DNA from: CAUTUX01 sp963545485
GTDB taxonomy: Bacteria > Bacillota > Clostridia > Christensenellales > CAG-917
Direction of reading: 5' to 3'
Assembly: GCA_963545485.1 (NCBI GenBank)
Contig: CAUUJG010000007.1
Span: forward strand, 1-64,000
DNA length: 64,000 nt
Part shown: positions 17,632 to 24,727 of the stretch, one piece after another
How positions within the stretch are numbered: position 1 is the stretch's first letter
Layout of the letters: each line of letters begins with the position of its first letter
Program-made: the position numbers and the translations under genes
The notes under the pieces: model-generated
The model's database searches: none
Seen by the model: the letters and a program-made list of their open reading frames with translations, nothing else
Told to the model about the DNA's origin: nothing

Positions 17632-18636
17632 ATGAATAAAATTAAGAATACAATGATAGAAATTAGTGAAGATATAATTGAAAATAAGATTTATATTATA
17701 AGAAATCAAAAAATTATGCTGGATAGTGATTTGGCAGAAATTTATGGATATGAAACAAAAAATCTTAATAGACAAGTTAAAAATAATATTGAAAAATTTG
17801 AAGGCGAAGATTTTATGTTTCGGTTAACAACTCAGGAAGTTAAAGAACTTTCAAGGTGCAAAAATTTCACCTTGAACAATATAGGTCAAGGGAATAACAT
17901 TAAATACAATCCATATGCTTTTACAGAACAAGGAATATACATGTTAATGACCGTATTAAAAGGTAATTTTGCCATTCAACAGAGTAGAGCTCTAATTAAA
18001 GCATTTAAACAAATGAAGGATTACATTATAGAAAATAGAGATTTTATTACTTCAAATGAATTATTTAAATTAGCTATGCAAACGAGCAAAAATACTAAAG
18101 ATATATTAGAAATAAAATCAAACATGGCGACGAAAGAAGAATTCAAAAAAGTGATGAACAACTTTATAGATCCAAATACATATAAGCATTTTTTATTATT
18201 TAATGGCGATAAAATAGAAGCTGATATTGCATATGTTAAAATATATAAATCAGCCAAAAAAAGCATTTATATTATAGATAATTATATAGGGTTAAAAACA
18301 TTAGAATTATTAAGGGCAGCAAAAAATGATATAGAAATAAAAATTTTTAGCGACAATATAAAAAATAAAGAAATGCTTACCAAAAATATTTTAGAAGATT
18401 TTAAAAAAAGTTATAAAAATATTAAAATAAACATCCAAATTGCAAATAAAAAATATCATGATCGATATATTGCAATTGACTATGGAACAGAAGATGAAGC
18501 ATTTTATCTTTGCGGAGCATCATCAAAGGATGCTGGAAATAAGATATCTACAATTACTAAAATTGAAGCAGTATCTAATAACTTATACCATAATATGTTT
18601 TTTGAAATATTAAAAAATAAAGAATTAAATTTTTAA
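17632..18636 (+). CDS. ORF6N-domain protein with C-terminal PLD-like domain
   Basis: The N-terminal part (about residues 15-130) matches the ORF6N/KilA-N-like domain of phage and mobile-element proteins: NKIYIIRNQKIMLDSDLAEIYG, FRLTTQEVKELS and PYAFTEQGIYMLMTVLKG. A helical linker follows. The C-terminal third (about 195-330) resembles the phospholipase-D-like domain often attached to ORF6N: YVKIYKSAKKSIYIIDNYIG and HDRYIAIDYG, then LCGASSKDAGNK. ORF6N domains are thought to bind DNA; the exact role is unknown. ATG 17632 follows TTGGGGG. The gene stands alone, has its own promoter and is flanked on both sides by the paralogous small RNAs on the other strand, which suggests an accessory or transferred unit. 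Confidence 0.85.
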   Translation: MNKIKNTMIEISEDIIENKIYIIRNQKIMLDSDLAEIYGYETKNLNRQVKNNIEKFEGEDFMFRLTTQEVKELSRCKNFTLNNIGQGNNIKYNPYAFTEQGIYMLMTVLKGNFAIQQSRALIKAFKQMKDYIIENRDFITSNELFKLAMQTSKNTKDILEIKSNMATKEEFKKVMNNFIDPNTYKHFLLFNGDKIEADIAYVKIYKSAKKSIYIIDNYIGLKTLELLRAAKNDIEIKIFSDNIKNKEMLTKNILEDFKKSYKNIKINIQIANKKYHDRYIAIDYGTEDEAFYLCGASSKDAGNKISTITKIEAVSNNLYHNMFFEILKNKELNF

Positions 18637-18684
18637 TTTATTCACTTTTTACAAATAATATTTTTATTATCTATTTAGAATAAA

Positions 18685-18819
18685 TAAAAAAACACTCAAA
18701 GAGTGTTCTTTTATGAGAGCCTTGAGCGTTGGTCTTATAAACCCAACTTTTAGTCGATCACTTTTCTCTCTGAACGGTTCAATATCTACATCCCGTCTTA
18801 GCATTCTCAGCCACGCGAC
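18685..18819 (-). ncRNA. Small RNA copy 2 (paralogue of copy 1, about 135 nt)
   Basis: The minus-strand RNA starts at G18819 (GUCG) from a consensus promoter. It ends in a perfect AACACTC/GAGTGTT hairpin followed by seven T residues. The 48-base 3' block (18680-18727) matches copy 1 (17208-17255) at all but two positions. The outer stem GAGAG/CTCTC (plus-strand 18715-18719 and 18766-18770) and GACTAAAAG are conserved at the same distances. The small hairpin is GTTGG/CCAAC here against CCAG/CTGG in copy 1, a paired change that supports structure. The 5' halves diverge. Family not recognised. Confidence 0.75.
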
Positions 18820-18825
18820 AAGATA

Positions 18826-18854
18826 AATATATAAAGAAGAGTAAAAAATGTCAA
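18826..18854 (-). promoter_or_regulatory. Promoter of small RNA copy 2
   Basis: Minus strand TTGACA (18854-18849), 17-nt spacer, TATATT (18831-18826). The geometry and perfect -35 match the copy 1 promoter, although the spacers are different in sequence. Confidence 0.8.
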
Positions 18855-19046
18855 TAGGAACAAAATTTAAGTTAGCGTCTAGTTTTCCGTTAGATTTGAG
18901 TAAATAATAATCAAACAAAATTAAATTTAATATAAAAGATGTAATGTTCGGAAGTAATAAATAGAGTAGATTATCGACTAATAGTATGATTCCAAATGAC
19001 ATTATTGTAAGTATTTTCAAAAATTTTAGTGATTAAGCTAATCCAG

Positions 19047-19082
19047 CAACTATGCGTAAAATAATAATTTTACGCATAGTTG
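19047..19082. repeat. 16-bp perfect inverted repeat
   Basis: CAACTATGCGTAAAAT (19047-19062), loop AATA, then its exact reverse complement (19067-19082). No T run follows on either strand, so it is not a standard terminator. It lies 33 bases upstream of the corA -35 box. It may be an operator or the remnant of a mobile element. The stretch 18855-19046 otherwise shows nothing I can support as a gene. Confidence 0.75.
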
Positions 19083-19115
19083 TGTGAAGAAACATGAAAA
19101 CTATTATTTATTTGT

Positions 19116-19144
19116 TTGATAAGTTATTTTAAGTTTGTTAGAAT
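19116..19144 (+). promoter_or_regulatory. corA promoter
   Basis: TTGATA (19116-19121), 17-nt spacer, TAGAAT (19139-19144). The predicted start near 19151 gives corA a structured leader of about 107 nt. Confidence 0.65.
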
Positions 19145-19150
19145 TAAAAC

Positions 19151-19257
19151 ACTTTTGAGGTAAATAATGGAATCCGATGGTCGAAGTAAAAAATTAAATA
19201 TTGTGACGCTGAGGTAAATATTTACTGTTTCCCTCTGGCAATCTTTAGGAGGGTTAA
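19151..19257 (+). promoter_or_regulatory. Switch-like 5' leader of corA (candidate riboswitch)
   Basis: CCCTC (19231-19235) can pair with GAGGG (19249-19253), burying the AGGAGG ribosome binding site of corA. The same CCTC can instead pair with GAGG at 19211-19214, bridging over a GTAAATATTTAC palindrome, which would free the site. The 11-mer TGAGGTAAATA occurs twice in the leader (19156-19166 and 19210-19220). It does not match the M-box, yybP-ykoY or NiCo consensus as I know them. A metal-responsive switch is inferred only from the downstream gene and the mutually exclusive pairings. Confidence 0.5.
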
Positions 19258-20217
19258 ATGATTCAAGTTTTTAAAAAAGAAAATAATTCAACAGTTTCAA
19301 TCAATTTTGAAGATTTATTGGATAATTATGACTATTCTGATCATTGGTTACATTTATCAAATCCAACTGACAAAGAAATTGAATTTATTTCCAAAACATT
19401 TAATGTCGAAGAAAATTTAATTAAATCATCATTGGACGATGAAGAAAGACCTAGAATTGATTATGAAAACAACTCAACACTGATTCTTACTGATATTCCA
19501 ATTACTGAAGAAGATGAAGAGCAAAATCTGTATACATATTCAACTATTCCATTTGGATTTATAAATGCTGGTAAAACCATTATAACAATTTGTCTTTATG
19601 AGACATCTATTGTTAATGATTTAATTTATGGAAGATTTATTAGAGGAATCAATATACATAAAAAATCACGTTTCTTACTACAATTACAGTACACTATTTC
19701 AAAAAAATATATACAGTATCTTAGTCAAGTAGATAAAGCCTCTCAACGAATCAAAAATGAACTCGAAAAATCAACAAAAAACAAAGAGTTAATTGAAATG
19801 ATGAATTTAGAACAATCACTAGTCTACTTTTCCACTTCTTTAAGATCTAATCTCATTGTTGTAGAAAAATTAGTAAAAATAATTGAAATGTTTGATGAGG
19901 ACAAAGAATTACTTGACGATGTAATCATTGAAAATAAGCAAGCAATTGAAATGGCAAATATTTACAGAGATATTTTATCAGGGACTATGGATGCATATGC
20001 TTCAATAATTTCAAATAATTTAAATGTAGTTATGAAAGTTTTAACCTCAATTACGCTTATTTTAGCTATTCCAGCTCTATTTGCTGCATTTTGGGGAATG
20101 AACACAAAGGTTCCTTTTCAAGGTAAAGAATGGGGATTTTGGGTAGTCGTTGTTCTATCACTTATTTGTAGTATCGTATTAGCTATTGTACTTTGGAAAA
20201 AGAAACTACTGAAATAA
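19258..20217 (+). CDS. corA: CorA-family magnesium/divalent metal transporter
   Basis: CorA proteins form pentameric Mg(2+) (sometimes Co/Ni) channels. The protein has a long acidic, helical cytoplasmic domain (about residues 1-255) that senses Mg(2+), then two membrane helices at the C-terminus. The signature GMN motif (WGMNTKVPFQGKEWG, about 281-295) lies in the loop between them, and the tail ends in basic WKKKLLK. Length of 319 residues is normal. The start ATG follows AGGAGGG. It is monocistronic, convergent with the AbiEi gene three bases later, and has a leader that can sequester its ribosome binding site. Confidence 0.95.
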   Translation: MIQVFKKENNSTVSINFEDLLDNYDYSDHWLHLSNPTDKEIEFISKTFNVEENLIKSSLDDEERPRIDYENNSTLILTDIPITEEDEEQNLYTYSTIPFGFINAGKTIITICLYETSIVNDLIYGRFIRGINIHKKSRFLLQLQYTISKKYIQYLSQVDKASQRIKNELEKSTKNKELIEMMNLEQSLVYFSTSLRSNLIVVEKLVKIIEMFDEDKELLDDVIIENKQAIEMANIYRDILSGTMDAYASIISNNLNVVMKVLTSITLILAIPALFAAFWGMNTKVPFQGKEWGFWVVVVLSLICSIVLAIVLWKKKLLK

Positions 20218-20219
20218 TA

Positions 20220-20816
20220 TTATAATGTCAATAATTCAAGATGCAATTTAAGCTCTTTTTCAACTTTTAACGCTCTTGAACATTCAGAAAGAAAACTTAT
20301 ATTTTTATTTTCCTTCAGCATATATTTTTGTAAAATTTCTCGAATAAATTTAAGTCCTCTATTTTTTACAGGCTTCAAAATATCACAAATTGTTCGTTCT
20401 AAATTATATGCCCGTAAAATATTTCCTTGTGGTGAAATAATAGATTCTATGCCTAAACTATAATATGGCTCTACCGAATTATTACATATAATTCCATCAT
20501 TTTTTGGATTACTATAATTATATGTTTTAGGAAATGTCATTTGTATATTATTTGGTTTTATATCAATTATTTTATGTAAATATAAAGCGGTTTCTAAACA
20601 ATAAATCCCCTTTTTATATTTAGTCTGAAGATTTAAAAAATCATCTTCTACGCCGTTAGGTACTTTATATACTCCTCTACTTACACGAATTAAAGAGCCC
20701 AATTTTAAAAGATAATTTATATTACTTCGCAAATAACCAGCATCAACTATCATATTGGTAGTAATAAGTCCGTTGTTTGAATTTGCTATACTTAATATTT
20801 CTGTATATTTTTTCAT
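20220..20816 (-). CDS. Orphan AbiEi-type antitoxin/transcriptional regulator
   Basis: The N-terminal winged helix (about residues 1-55) reads GLITTNMIVDAGYLRSNINYLLKLGSLIRVSRGVYKVP, typical of AbiEi antitoxins of type IV toxin-antitoxin systems. The C-terminal part has the matching RAYNLERTICDILKP and KFIREILQKY pattern. Length is 198 residues. The usual partner, an AbiEii nucleotidyltransferase immediately downstream, is absent: the next gene is convergent corA. It may be a solitary regulator or the survivor of a lost pair. No good Shine-Dalgarno is seen; the predicted leader is about 16 nt. Its promoter is spanned by an inverted repeat, suggesting autorepression. Confidence 0.82.
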   Translation of the reverse strand: MKKYTEILSIANSNNGLITTNMIVDAGYLRSNINYLLKLGSLIRVSRGVYKVPNGVEDDFLNLQTKYKKGIYCLETALYLHKIIDIKPNNIQMTFPKTYNYSNPKNDGIICNNSVEPYYSLGIESIISPQGNILRAYNLERTICDILKPVKNRGLKFIREILQKYMLKENKNISFLSECSRALKVEKELKLHLELLTL

Positions 20817-20822
20817 AATAAT

Positions 20823-21205
20823 TTCTTTTTATGCTTTAATTATAATATTTAATAGCATATAAGTAAATAAAATGTAATGGTTTAAAATATTTGCTTTATT
20901 GCTTTGTTATATAAAATAACTGCATAAAAGTAAGTATTGACAATTTAATACACAATAGTATGTATAAGGACTTTATTAATATTTTCATTATATTGATTTT
21001 TACCATTATTCAACTTTTATGCTCTAATAATATATTTATAAGCATAAAAATTGATAATGAGGTTTTTAATATTTATACAATCTTTTCTATAAAATAAACT
21101 GATTTTACCTTTTTGCTTTATTAAATAAAAACAACGCATATTTGTTGAAAATTAAGTCAATCAACATCTATGCATGATTAATTATTATATAAAGCATAAA
21201 AGTTG
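20823..21205. repeat. Cluster of five inverted repeats with 17-18 nt spacing (operator-like array)
   Basis: The best arm is CAACTTTTATGCT with its complement AGCATAAAAGTTG. Copies (left arm / right arm) lie at 20823-20835/20854-20866, 20891-20903/20921-20933, 21011-21023/21041-21053, 21105-21117/21135-21147 and 21162-21174/21193-21205. The third is nearly perfect (12 of 13); the second and fourth are degenerate. Arm separation is always 17 or 18 bases. This fills the 400-base gap between the AbiEi gene and tRNA-Thr, and no gene is seen there. AbiEi proteins are known to bind inverted repeats in their own promoters, so these are probably its sites. Confidence 0.6.
20839..20867 (-). promoter_or_regulatory. 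Promoter of the AbiEi-type gene with overlapping operator
   Basis: Minus strand TTTACT (20867-20862), 17-nt spacer, TATAAT (20844-20839), start near 20832. One operator arm (AGCATA, 20854-20859) lies inside the spacer. The other (TATGCT, 20830-20835) lies at the start site, so a bound repressor would block polymerase. Confidence 0.6.
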
Positions 21206-21217
21206 ACATAATTAAAT

Positions 21218-21293
21218 TGGAGCAGGTAGTCAGAATCGAACTGACGGCCTGTTCATTACGAGTGAACTGCTCTACCGACTGAGCCATACCTGC
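21218..21293 (-). tRNA. tRNA-Thr, anticodon CGT
   Basis: A 76-nt cloverleaf on the minus strand: acceptor GCAGGTA paired with TACCTGC, D arm GGCTCAGTCGGTAGAGC, anticodon stem GTTCA/TGAAC around CTCGTAA (anticodon CGT, reading ACG), T arm with GTTCGATTC, discriminator T and encoded CCA. The 5' end lies one base after the stop codon of the PAP2 gene on the same strand, so it is probably processed from that transcript. Confidence 0.97.
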
Positions 21294-21294
21294 A

Positions 21295-22371
21295 TTAAAC
21301 TATTTGATCTGGAATTTCTATTTTCTGTTCAATTACTGGAGTATATTTCCCAAATAATCTTTTTATATTTTTAAATTGTACTATAAATATTTCTTTAAAT
21401 AAAATCATGAATAAAAATGCCATTGTACCGCCAAATAATACATCTGACATGTAGTGTGCTCCAGCGACTATTCTACTTAGAGCTACTGCACCAGTGTAAA
21501 ATATAGGTATTTCATAACACATTCTTTTAAATTCTTTATTCTTAATTTTCAGTACTTCTGGTAACATAAATAAACAATATGTTATACCTGCAGCTGATGT
21601 ATGTCCTGACGGAAAAGATTTAAATGCATCTTTTTCCAATCCATAACTCGCTTCGATAAGATTCACCCTTCTTTCTCCATTCATTACATACCATGGAGTA
21701 TACTGTTTGAAATCTGTATCACCTATTGCATGCATTGATCTGTATCTTACTCTACCCATAGGAGTTTTTATAATTTCAGTCAAAGAAACAATTATAATTG
21801 CAGCTAATCCTGCTGCTATAACAAATATCATAAGGTTTTTTAATTTATTTTTTGGAAGTGAATGTCCAGCAAATAATAGAACTATGCTAAATATTAAAGC
21901 CAAAAAACCATATACTAAGTTCATTGCTAATTTTTTTTCTTTATACAAATAAGTATCTTTCCATTCAAGTGTAAACGAGTCTAAGTATTTGTATGCATGT
22001 AGGTGTCTAAACAAATATTTAAAAATATCTCTAAACATCAAGAACATTCCTGCATAAACTATTAAAACACCTATTATTCGGATGACTATGCGTAATCTTT
22101 TAAGTTTTAATCGATCAAAATAATGAAAAGTTACAACACCAGCAAATGAAAATAATAAAAAAACAGGAATAGCACCTACTATTTCACCAGCTACGCCATA
22201 TATATCTTGAGATAAATAATTTAATTTTCCTTTAGGTAAAGCATTCCTTGTTAAAAATTTACTTATTTGTAAATCTTTCAAAGTTGAAACTATCAACAAA
22301 GCGACAAAAATTATAACAAATAAAATTACCGGAATCCATGCATTTAATATGTCTCTTTTTTTATTAAACAT
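21295..22371 (-). CDS. PAP2-superfamily membrane phosphatase
   Basis: An integral membrane protein with about six hydrophobic segments. It carries the three-part PAP2 phosphatase signature: a KTPMGRVRYR motif 1, FPSGHT motif 2, and SRIVAGAHYMSDVL motif 3 with the catalytic histidine and aspartate. Relatives dephosphorylate undecaprenyl pyrophosphate or phosphatidate; the exact substrate cannot be told. I chose ATG 22371 because AGAGGTGGGG lies just upstream; the GTG three codons earlier would lie inside that site. The gene has its own promoter, divergent from enolase. tRNA-Thr follows after one base. Confidence 0.9.
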   Translation of the reverse strand: MFNKKRDILNAWIPVILFVIIFVALLIVSTLKDLQISKFLTRNALPKGKLNYLSQDIYGVAGEIVGAIPVFLLFSFAGVVTFHYFDRLKLKRLRIVIRIIGVLIVYAGMFLMFRDIFKYLFRHLHAYKYLDSFTLEWKDTYLYKEKKLAMNLVYGFLALIFSIVLLFAGHSLPKNKLKNLMIFVIAAGLAAIIIVSLTEIIKTPMGRVRYRSMHAIGDTDFKQYTPWYVMNGERRVNLIEASYGLEKDAFKSFPSGHTSAAGITYCLFMLPEVLKIKNKEFKRMCYEIPIFYTGAVALSRIVAGAHYMSDVLFGGTMAFLFMILFKEIFIVQFKNIKRLFGKYTPVIEQKIEIPDQIV

Positions 22372-22396
22372 TTGCCCCACCTCTACGACTTTTATT

Positions 22397-22425
22397 ATTA
22401 TATTTTTTTTAATTTTTCATTTCAA
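22397..22425 (-). promoter_or_regulatory. Promoter of the PAP2 gene
   Basis: Minus strand TTGAAA (22425-22420), 17-nt spacer, TATAAT (22402-22397), start near 22390. It is back-to-back with the eno promoter, with only eight bases between the two -35 boxes. Confidence 0.65.
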
Positions 22426-22433
22426 GTTTTTAC

Positions 22434-22462
22434 TTTACACATATATAGTCATATGTTAGAAT
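22434..22462 (+). promoter_or_regulatory. eno promoter
   Basis: TTTACA (22434-22439), 17-nt spacer, TAGAAT (22457-22462), start near 22469, upstream of the AAGGAGAA ribosome binding site. Confidence 0.65.
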
Positions 22463-22491
22463 TTTTTTATTACTTTTCAAGGAGAATTTTT

Positions 22492-23811
22492 ATGAAAAAT
22501 TATGCCCCAATATCAGATATTAAAGCAAGAGAAGTTTTAGATTCACGTGGCAATCCAACAGTTGAAGTTGATGTTGCATGTGCAGGTGTCTACGCTTCAG
22601 CTATTGTACCTTCTGGTGCTTCTACCGGTGCATTTGAAGCATGTGAATTAAGAGACGGCGATAAGAACCGTTATATGGGAAAAGGTGTTTTAAAAGCAGT
22701 TGAAAATGTTAATAAAATTATTGCTGAAAGCCTTTATGACAATAACTGTTTTTCACAGGTTGATATTGATAATGCTTTAATTGCGTTAGATGGCACAAAA
22801 AATAAATCTAAACTAGGTGCTAATGCTATTTTAGCTGTTTCATTAGCTGCTGCTAAAGCTGCTGCTAAATATCAAGATTTAGAATTATTTCAATATTTAG
22901 GCGGTATGTTTGGGCATACTCTACCAGTTCCAATGATGAATGTAATCAATGGTGGTGCTCATGCAGATAATAATATAAATTTACAAGAATTTATGATAAT
23001 GCCTGTTGGTGCAAAAACATTCAGCGAAGCATTAAGATGGTGCACAGAGGTTTATCACACATTAAAGAGTTTATTAAAAGCTGATGGTTACAGCACTGCT
23101 GTTGGTGATGAAGGTGGATTCGCACCAAATTTAGAAAACGATGAAGCAGCATTGAAATATTTGGTAAAGGCAATTGAAAAAGCAGGTTATAAGCCATATA
23201 TAGATTTCATGATTGCTATGGATCCTGCAACAACAGAACTTTATGATCACGCAAAAGCTGCTAAAAAAAATGGTTATTATTTCTGGAAAACTGGTGAACT
23301 TAAAACATCAGATGAAATGGTAGATTTCTGGGAAGATTTAGTAAATAAATACCCTATTATTTCTTTGGAAGATGGTTTAGCTGAGGAAGATTGGGAAGGA
23401 TGGGTTAAATTAAAGGCTAGACTTGGCGATAGAGTTCAGTTAGTTGGTGATGATCTGTTTGTTACTAATACTGAAAGAATTAAGAAAGGTATCGAAAAAG
23501 ACTGTGCAAATTCAGTTTTAATAAAGATCAATCAAATCGGTACACTAACTGAAACACTAAATGCAATTGAAATGGCTCAGAAAAATGGCTGGACAGCAAT
23601 AGTATCACATCGTTCTGGTGAATCTGAAGATGTTACAATCGCTGACATCGTTGTTGCTACAAATGCCGGACAAATCAAGACAGGAGCACCTTGTAGAACA
23701 GATAGAGTTGCAAAATATAACCAATTGTTGAGAATTGAAGAAGCTTTAGGTTCATATGCTGTATATGCTGGTAAAAATGCATTTAAATTAAAGAATTCAT
23801 CAATGAAATAA
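22492..23811 (+). CDS. eno: Enolase
   Basis: Interconverts 2-phosphoglycerate and phosphoenolpyruvate in glycolysis; PEP also feeds the pyruvate phosphate dikinase encoded at 40.5-43.2 kb. Motifs are REVLDSRGNPTVEV, the flexible loop VPSGASTGAFEA, NGGAHADNNINLQEFMI, VGDEGGFAPNLE, the Mg ligands in SLEDGLAEEDWEGW, catalytic lysine LIKINQIGTLTET, and SHRSGESED. I chose ATG 22492: it follows AAGGAGAA and begins the conserved MKNYAPISDIKARE. The 40 codons upstream in frame are hydrophobic noise covering the promoter. Length of 439 residues is typical. Confidence 0.98.
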   Translation: MKNYAPISDIKAREVLDSRGNPTVEVDVACAGVYASAIVPSGASTGAFEACELRDGDKNRYMGKGVLKAVENVNKIIAESLYDNNCFSQVDIDNALIALDGTKNKSKLGANAILAVSLAAAKAAAKYQDLELFQYLGGMFGHTLPVPMMNVINGGAHADNNINLQEFMIMPVGAKTFSEALRWCTEVYHTLKSLLKADGYSTAVGDEGGFAPNLENDEAALKYLVKAIEKAGYKPYIDFMIAMDPATTELYDHAKAAKKNGYYFWKTGELKTSDEMVDFWEDLVNKYPIISLEDGLAEEDWEGWVKLKARLGDRVQLVGDDLFVTNTERIKKGIEKDCANSVLIKINQIGTLTETLNAIEMAQKNGWTAIVSHRSGESEDVTIADIVVATNAGQIKTGAPCRTDRVAKYNQLLRIEEALGSYAVYAGKNAFKLKNSSMK

Positions 23812-23820
23812 AACAAAAAT

Positions 23821-23850
23821 AAAGAGCACTTGCATAAGTGCTCTTTTATT
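23821..23850 (+). terminator. eno terminator
   Basis: AAAGAGCACTT (23821-23831) and AAGTGCTCTTT (23836-23846) form an 11-bp hairpin with a GCAT loop followed by TTATT. The A run on the left arm makes it usable for the opposing operon too. Confidence 0.88.
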
Positions 23851-23894
23851 CTGATCTATTTTATATATTAAAATTTATATTAAAGCGATTTATA

Positions 23895-24668
23895 TTAACC
23901 AAGTTTCTTTTTATATTTAACTAACTCATCTTCAGTAATATTACCCAGCTCAAGTCTTGCTCTAATTAATTTAGCTTGTAACTCAGATTCCATATCAGTT
24001 TTAACTTGTTTTTTAGGTTTACTAGATTCAGAATTGTTTGGCTTTACATTTGCTTTAGTTTTATCGTTTATTTTATCAGTTGCTTTTATTCTTTTATTTG
24101 ACGCAGATTCAACTTTAATATCTTCCTCTTTAATAACATTAGACTTAACTAATTCACTTTGCAATCTACTCATTAAATCTGCTTCGATATTTTTCTTTGT
24201 GCTTGTTTGTGTTTTTGTTTCTTTTTGAGGCTTTTCTTCCTTGCTAGATTCATTTACCGCTGCACTTTCTTCTGCTTTCTTTTGTGCAAGTTTCTCAGCT
24301 TTAATTGTTTCTTGGAGTTTTTGTTTTGCTAACTTCTCAGCTCTTAATTTTTCTTTTTCAGCAGCTTTAGCAGCCTTAAGTTCTTCTTGATGCCTTTGTT
24401 CTTCCAGTTTTTCAGCTTTAGCTTTTTCCTTCTCAGCCAATTTCTCAGCTTTTAACTCTTCTTGATGCTTCTGCTCTTTTAATTTTTTAATACGTTTTTC
24501 TTCTGCGAACGCATCTAAATCTAAATCCTTATATTTACCTTCTTCAATCTTTTTATTAAGGATTTTTTCTTGCAGATGATTATTTATTAAAACTATAAGA
24601 ACACTTGTCACAATTGATACTGCGACTAAAACGACTGCTATAATTAAAACTAAATTAACATCAAACAT
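23895..24668 (-). CDS. Membrane-anchored Lys/Glu/Ala-rich coiled-coil protein
   Basis: I do not recognise a named family. Residues 5-28 form one N-terminal membrane helix (LVLIIAVVLVAVSIVTSVLIVL). About 60-145 is a long charged coiled coil with repeats of the type EELKAEKLAEKEKAKAEKL, and about 145-225 is a low-complexity Lys/Ser/Thr linker. The last 30 residues form a small helical unit (MESELQAKLIRARLELGNITEDELVKYKKKLG) whose start echoes the earlier ADLMSRLQSELVKSNVIKEEDI segment. The architecture is reminiscent of TolA or of membrane-tethered scaffolds. It is last in an operon with two small C-terminally anchored proteins. Confidence 0.75.
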   Translation of the reverse strand: MFDVNLVLIIAVVLVAVSIVTSVLIVLINNHLQEKILNKKIEEGKYKDLDLDAFAEEKRIKKLKEQKHQEELKAEKLAEKEKAKAEKLEEQRHQEELKAAKAAEKEKLRAEKLAKQKLQETIKAEKLAQKKAEESAAVNESSKEEKPQKETKTQTSTKKNIEADLMSRLQSELVKSNVIKEEDIKVESASNKRIKATDKINDKTKANVKPNNSESSKPKKQVKTDMESELQAKLIRARLELGNITEDELVKYKKKLG

Positions 24669-24727
24669 ATTCTCTTAAATTCTATATTAAATATAATAAC
24701 ACGCTTAATATTCAATTTTCAAATTTT

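Noticed and set aside
17506..17775. 89-codon minus-strand ORF
   Set aside because: It overlaps the ORF6N promoter and start antisense, has low-complexity A+T-rich composition and no ribosome binding site.
18667..19020. 117-codon ORF on the minus strand with a hydrophobic start
   Set aside because: It has no ribosome binding site and runs through the promoter, body and terminator of small RNA copy 2.
20823..21205. CRISPR array
   Set aside because: The repeats are inverted pairs of short arms with unequal intervals, not direct repeats with uniform spacers, and no cas genes are present.
22372..22491. N-terminal extension of enolase by 40 codons
   Set aside because: It covers the eno promoter and is hydrophobic noise; the ATG at 22492 has AAGGAGAA and the conserved start.
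24034..24228. Plus-strand ORFs inside 23.9-25.6 kb
   Set aside because: They are antisense shadows of the Lys/Glu-rich minus-strand genes, giving hydrophobic or Phe/Leu/Ser-rich nonsense proteins.
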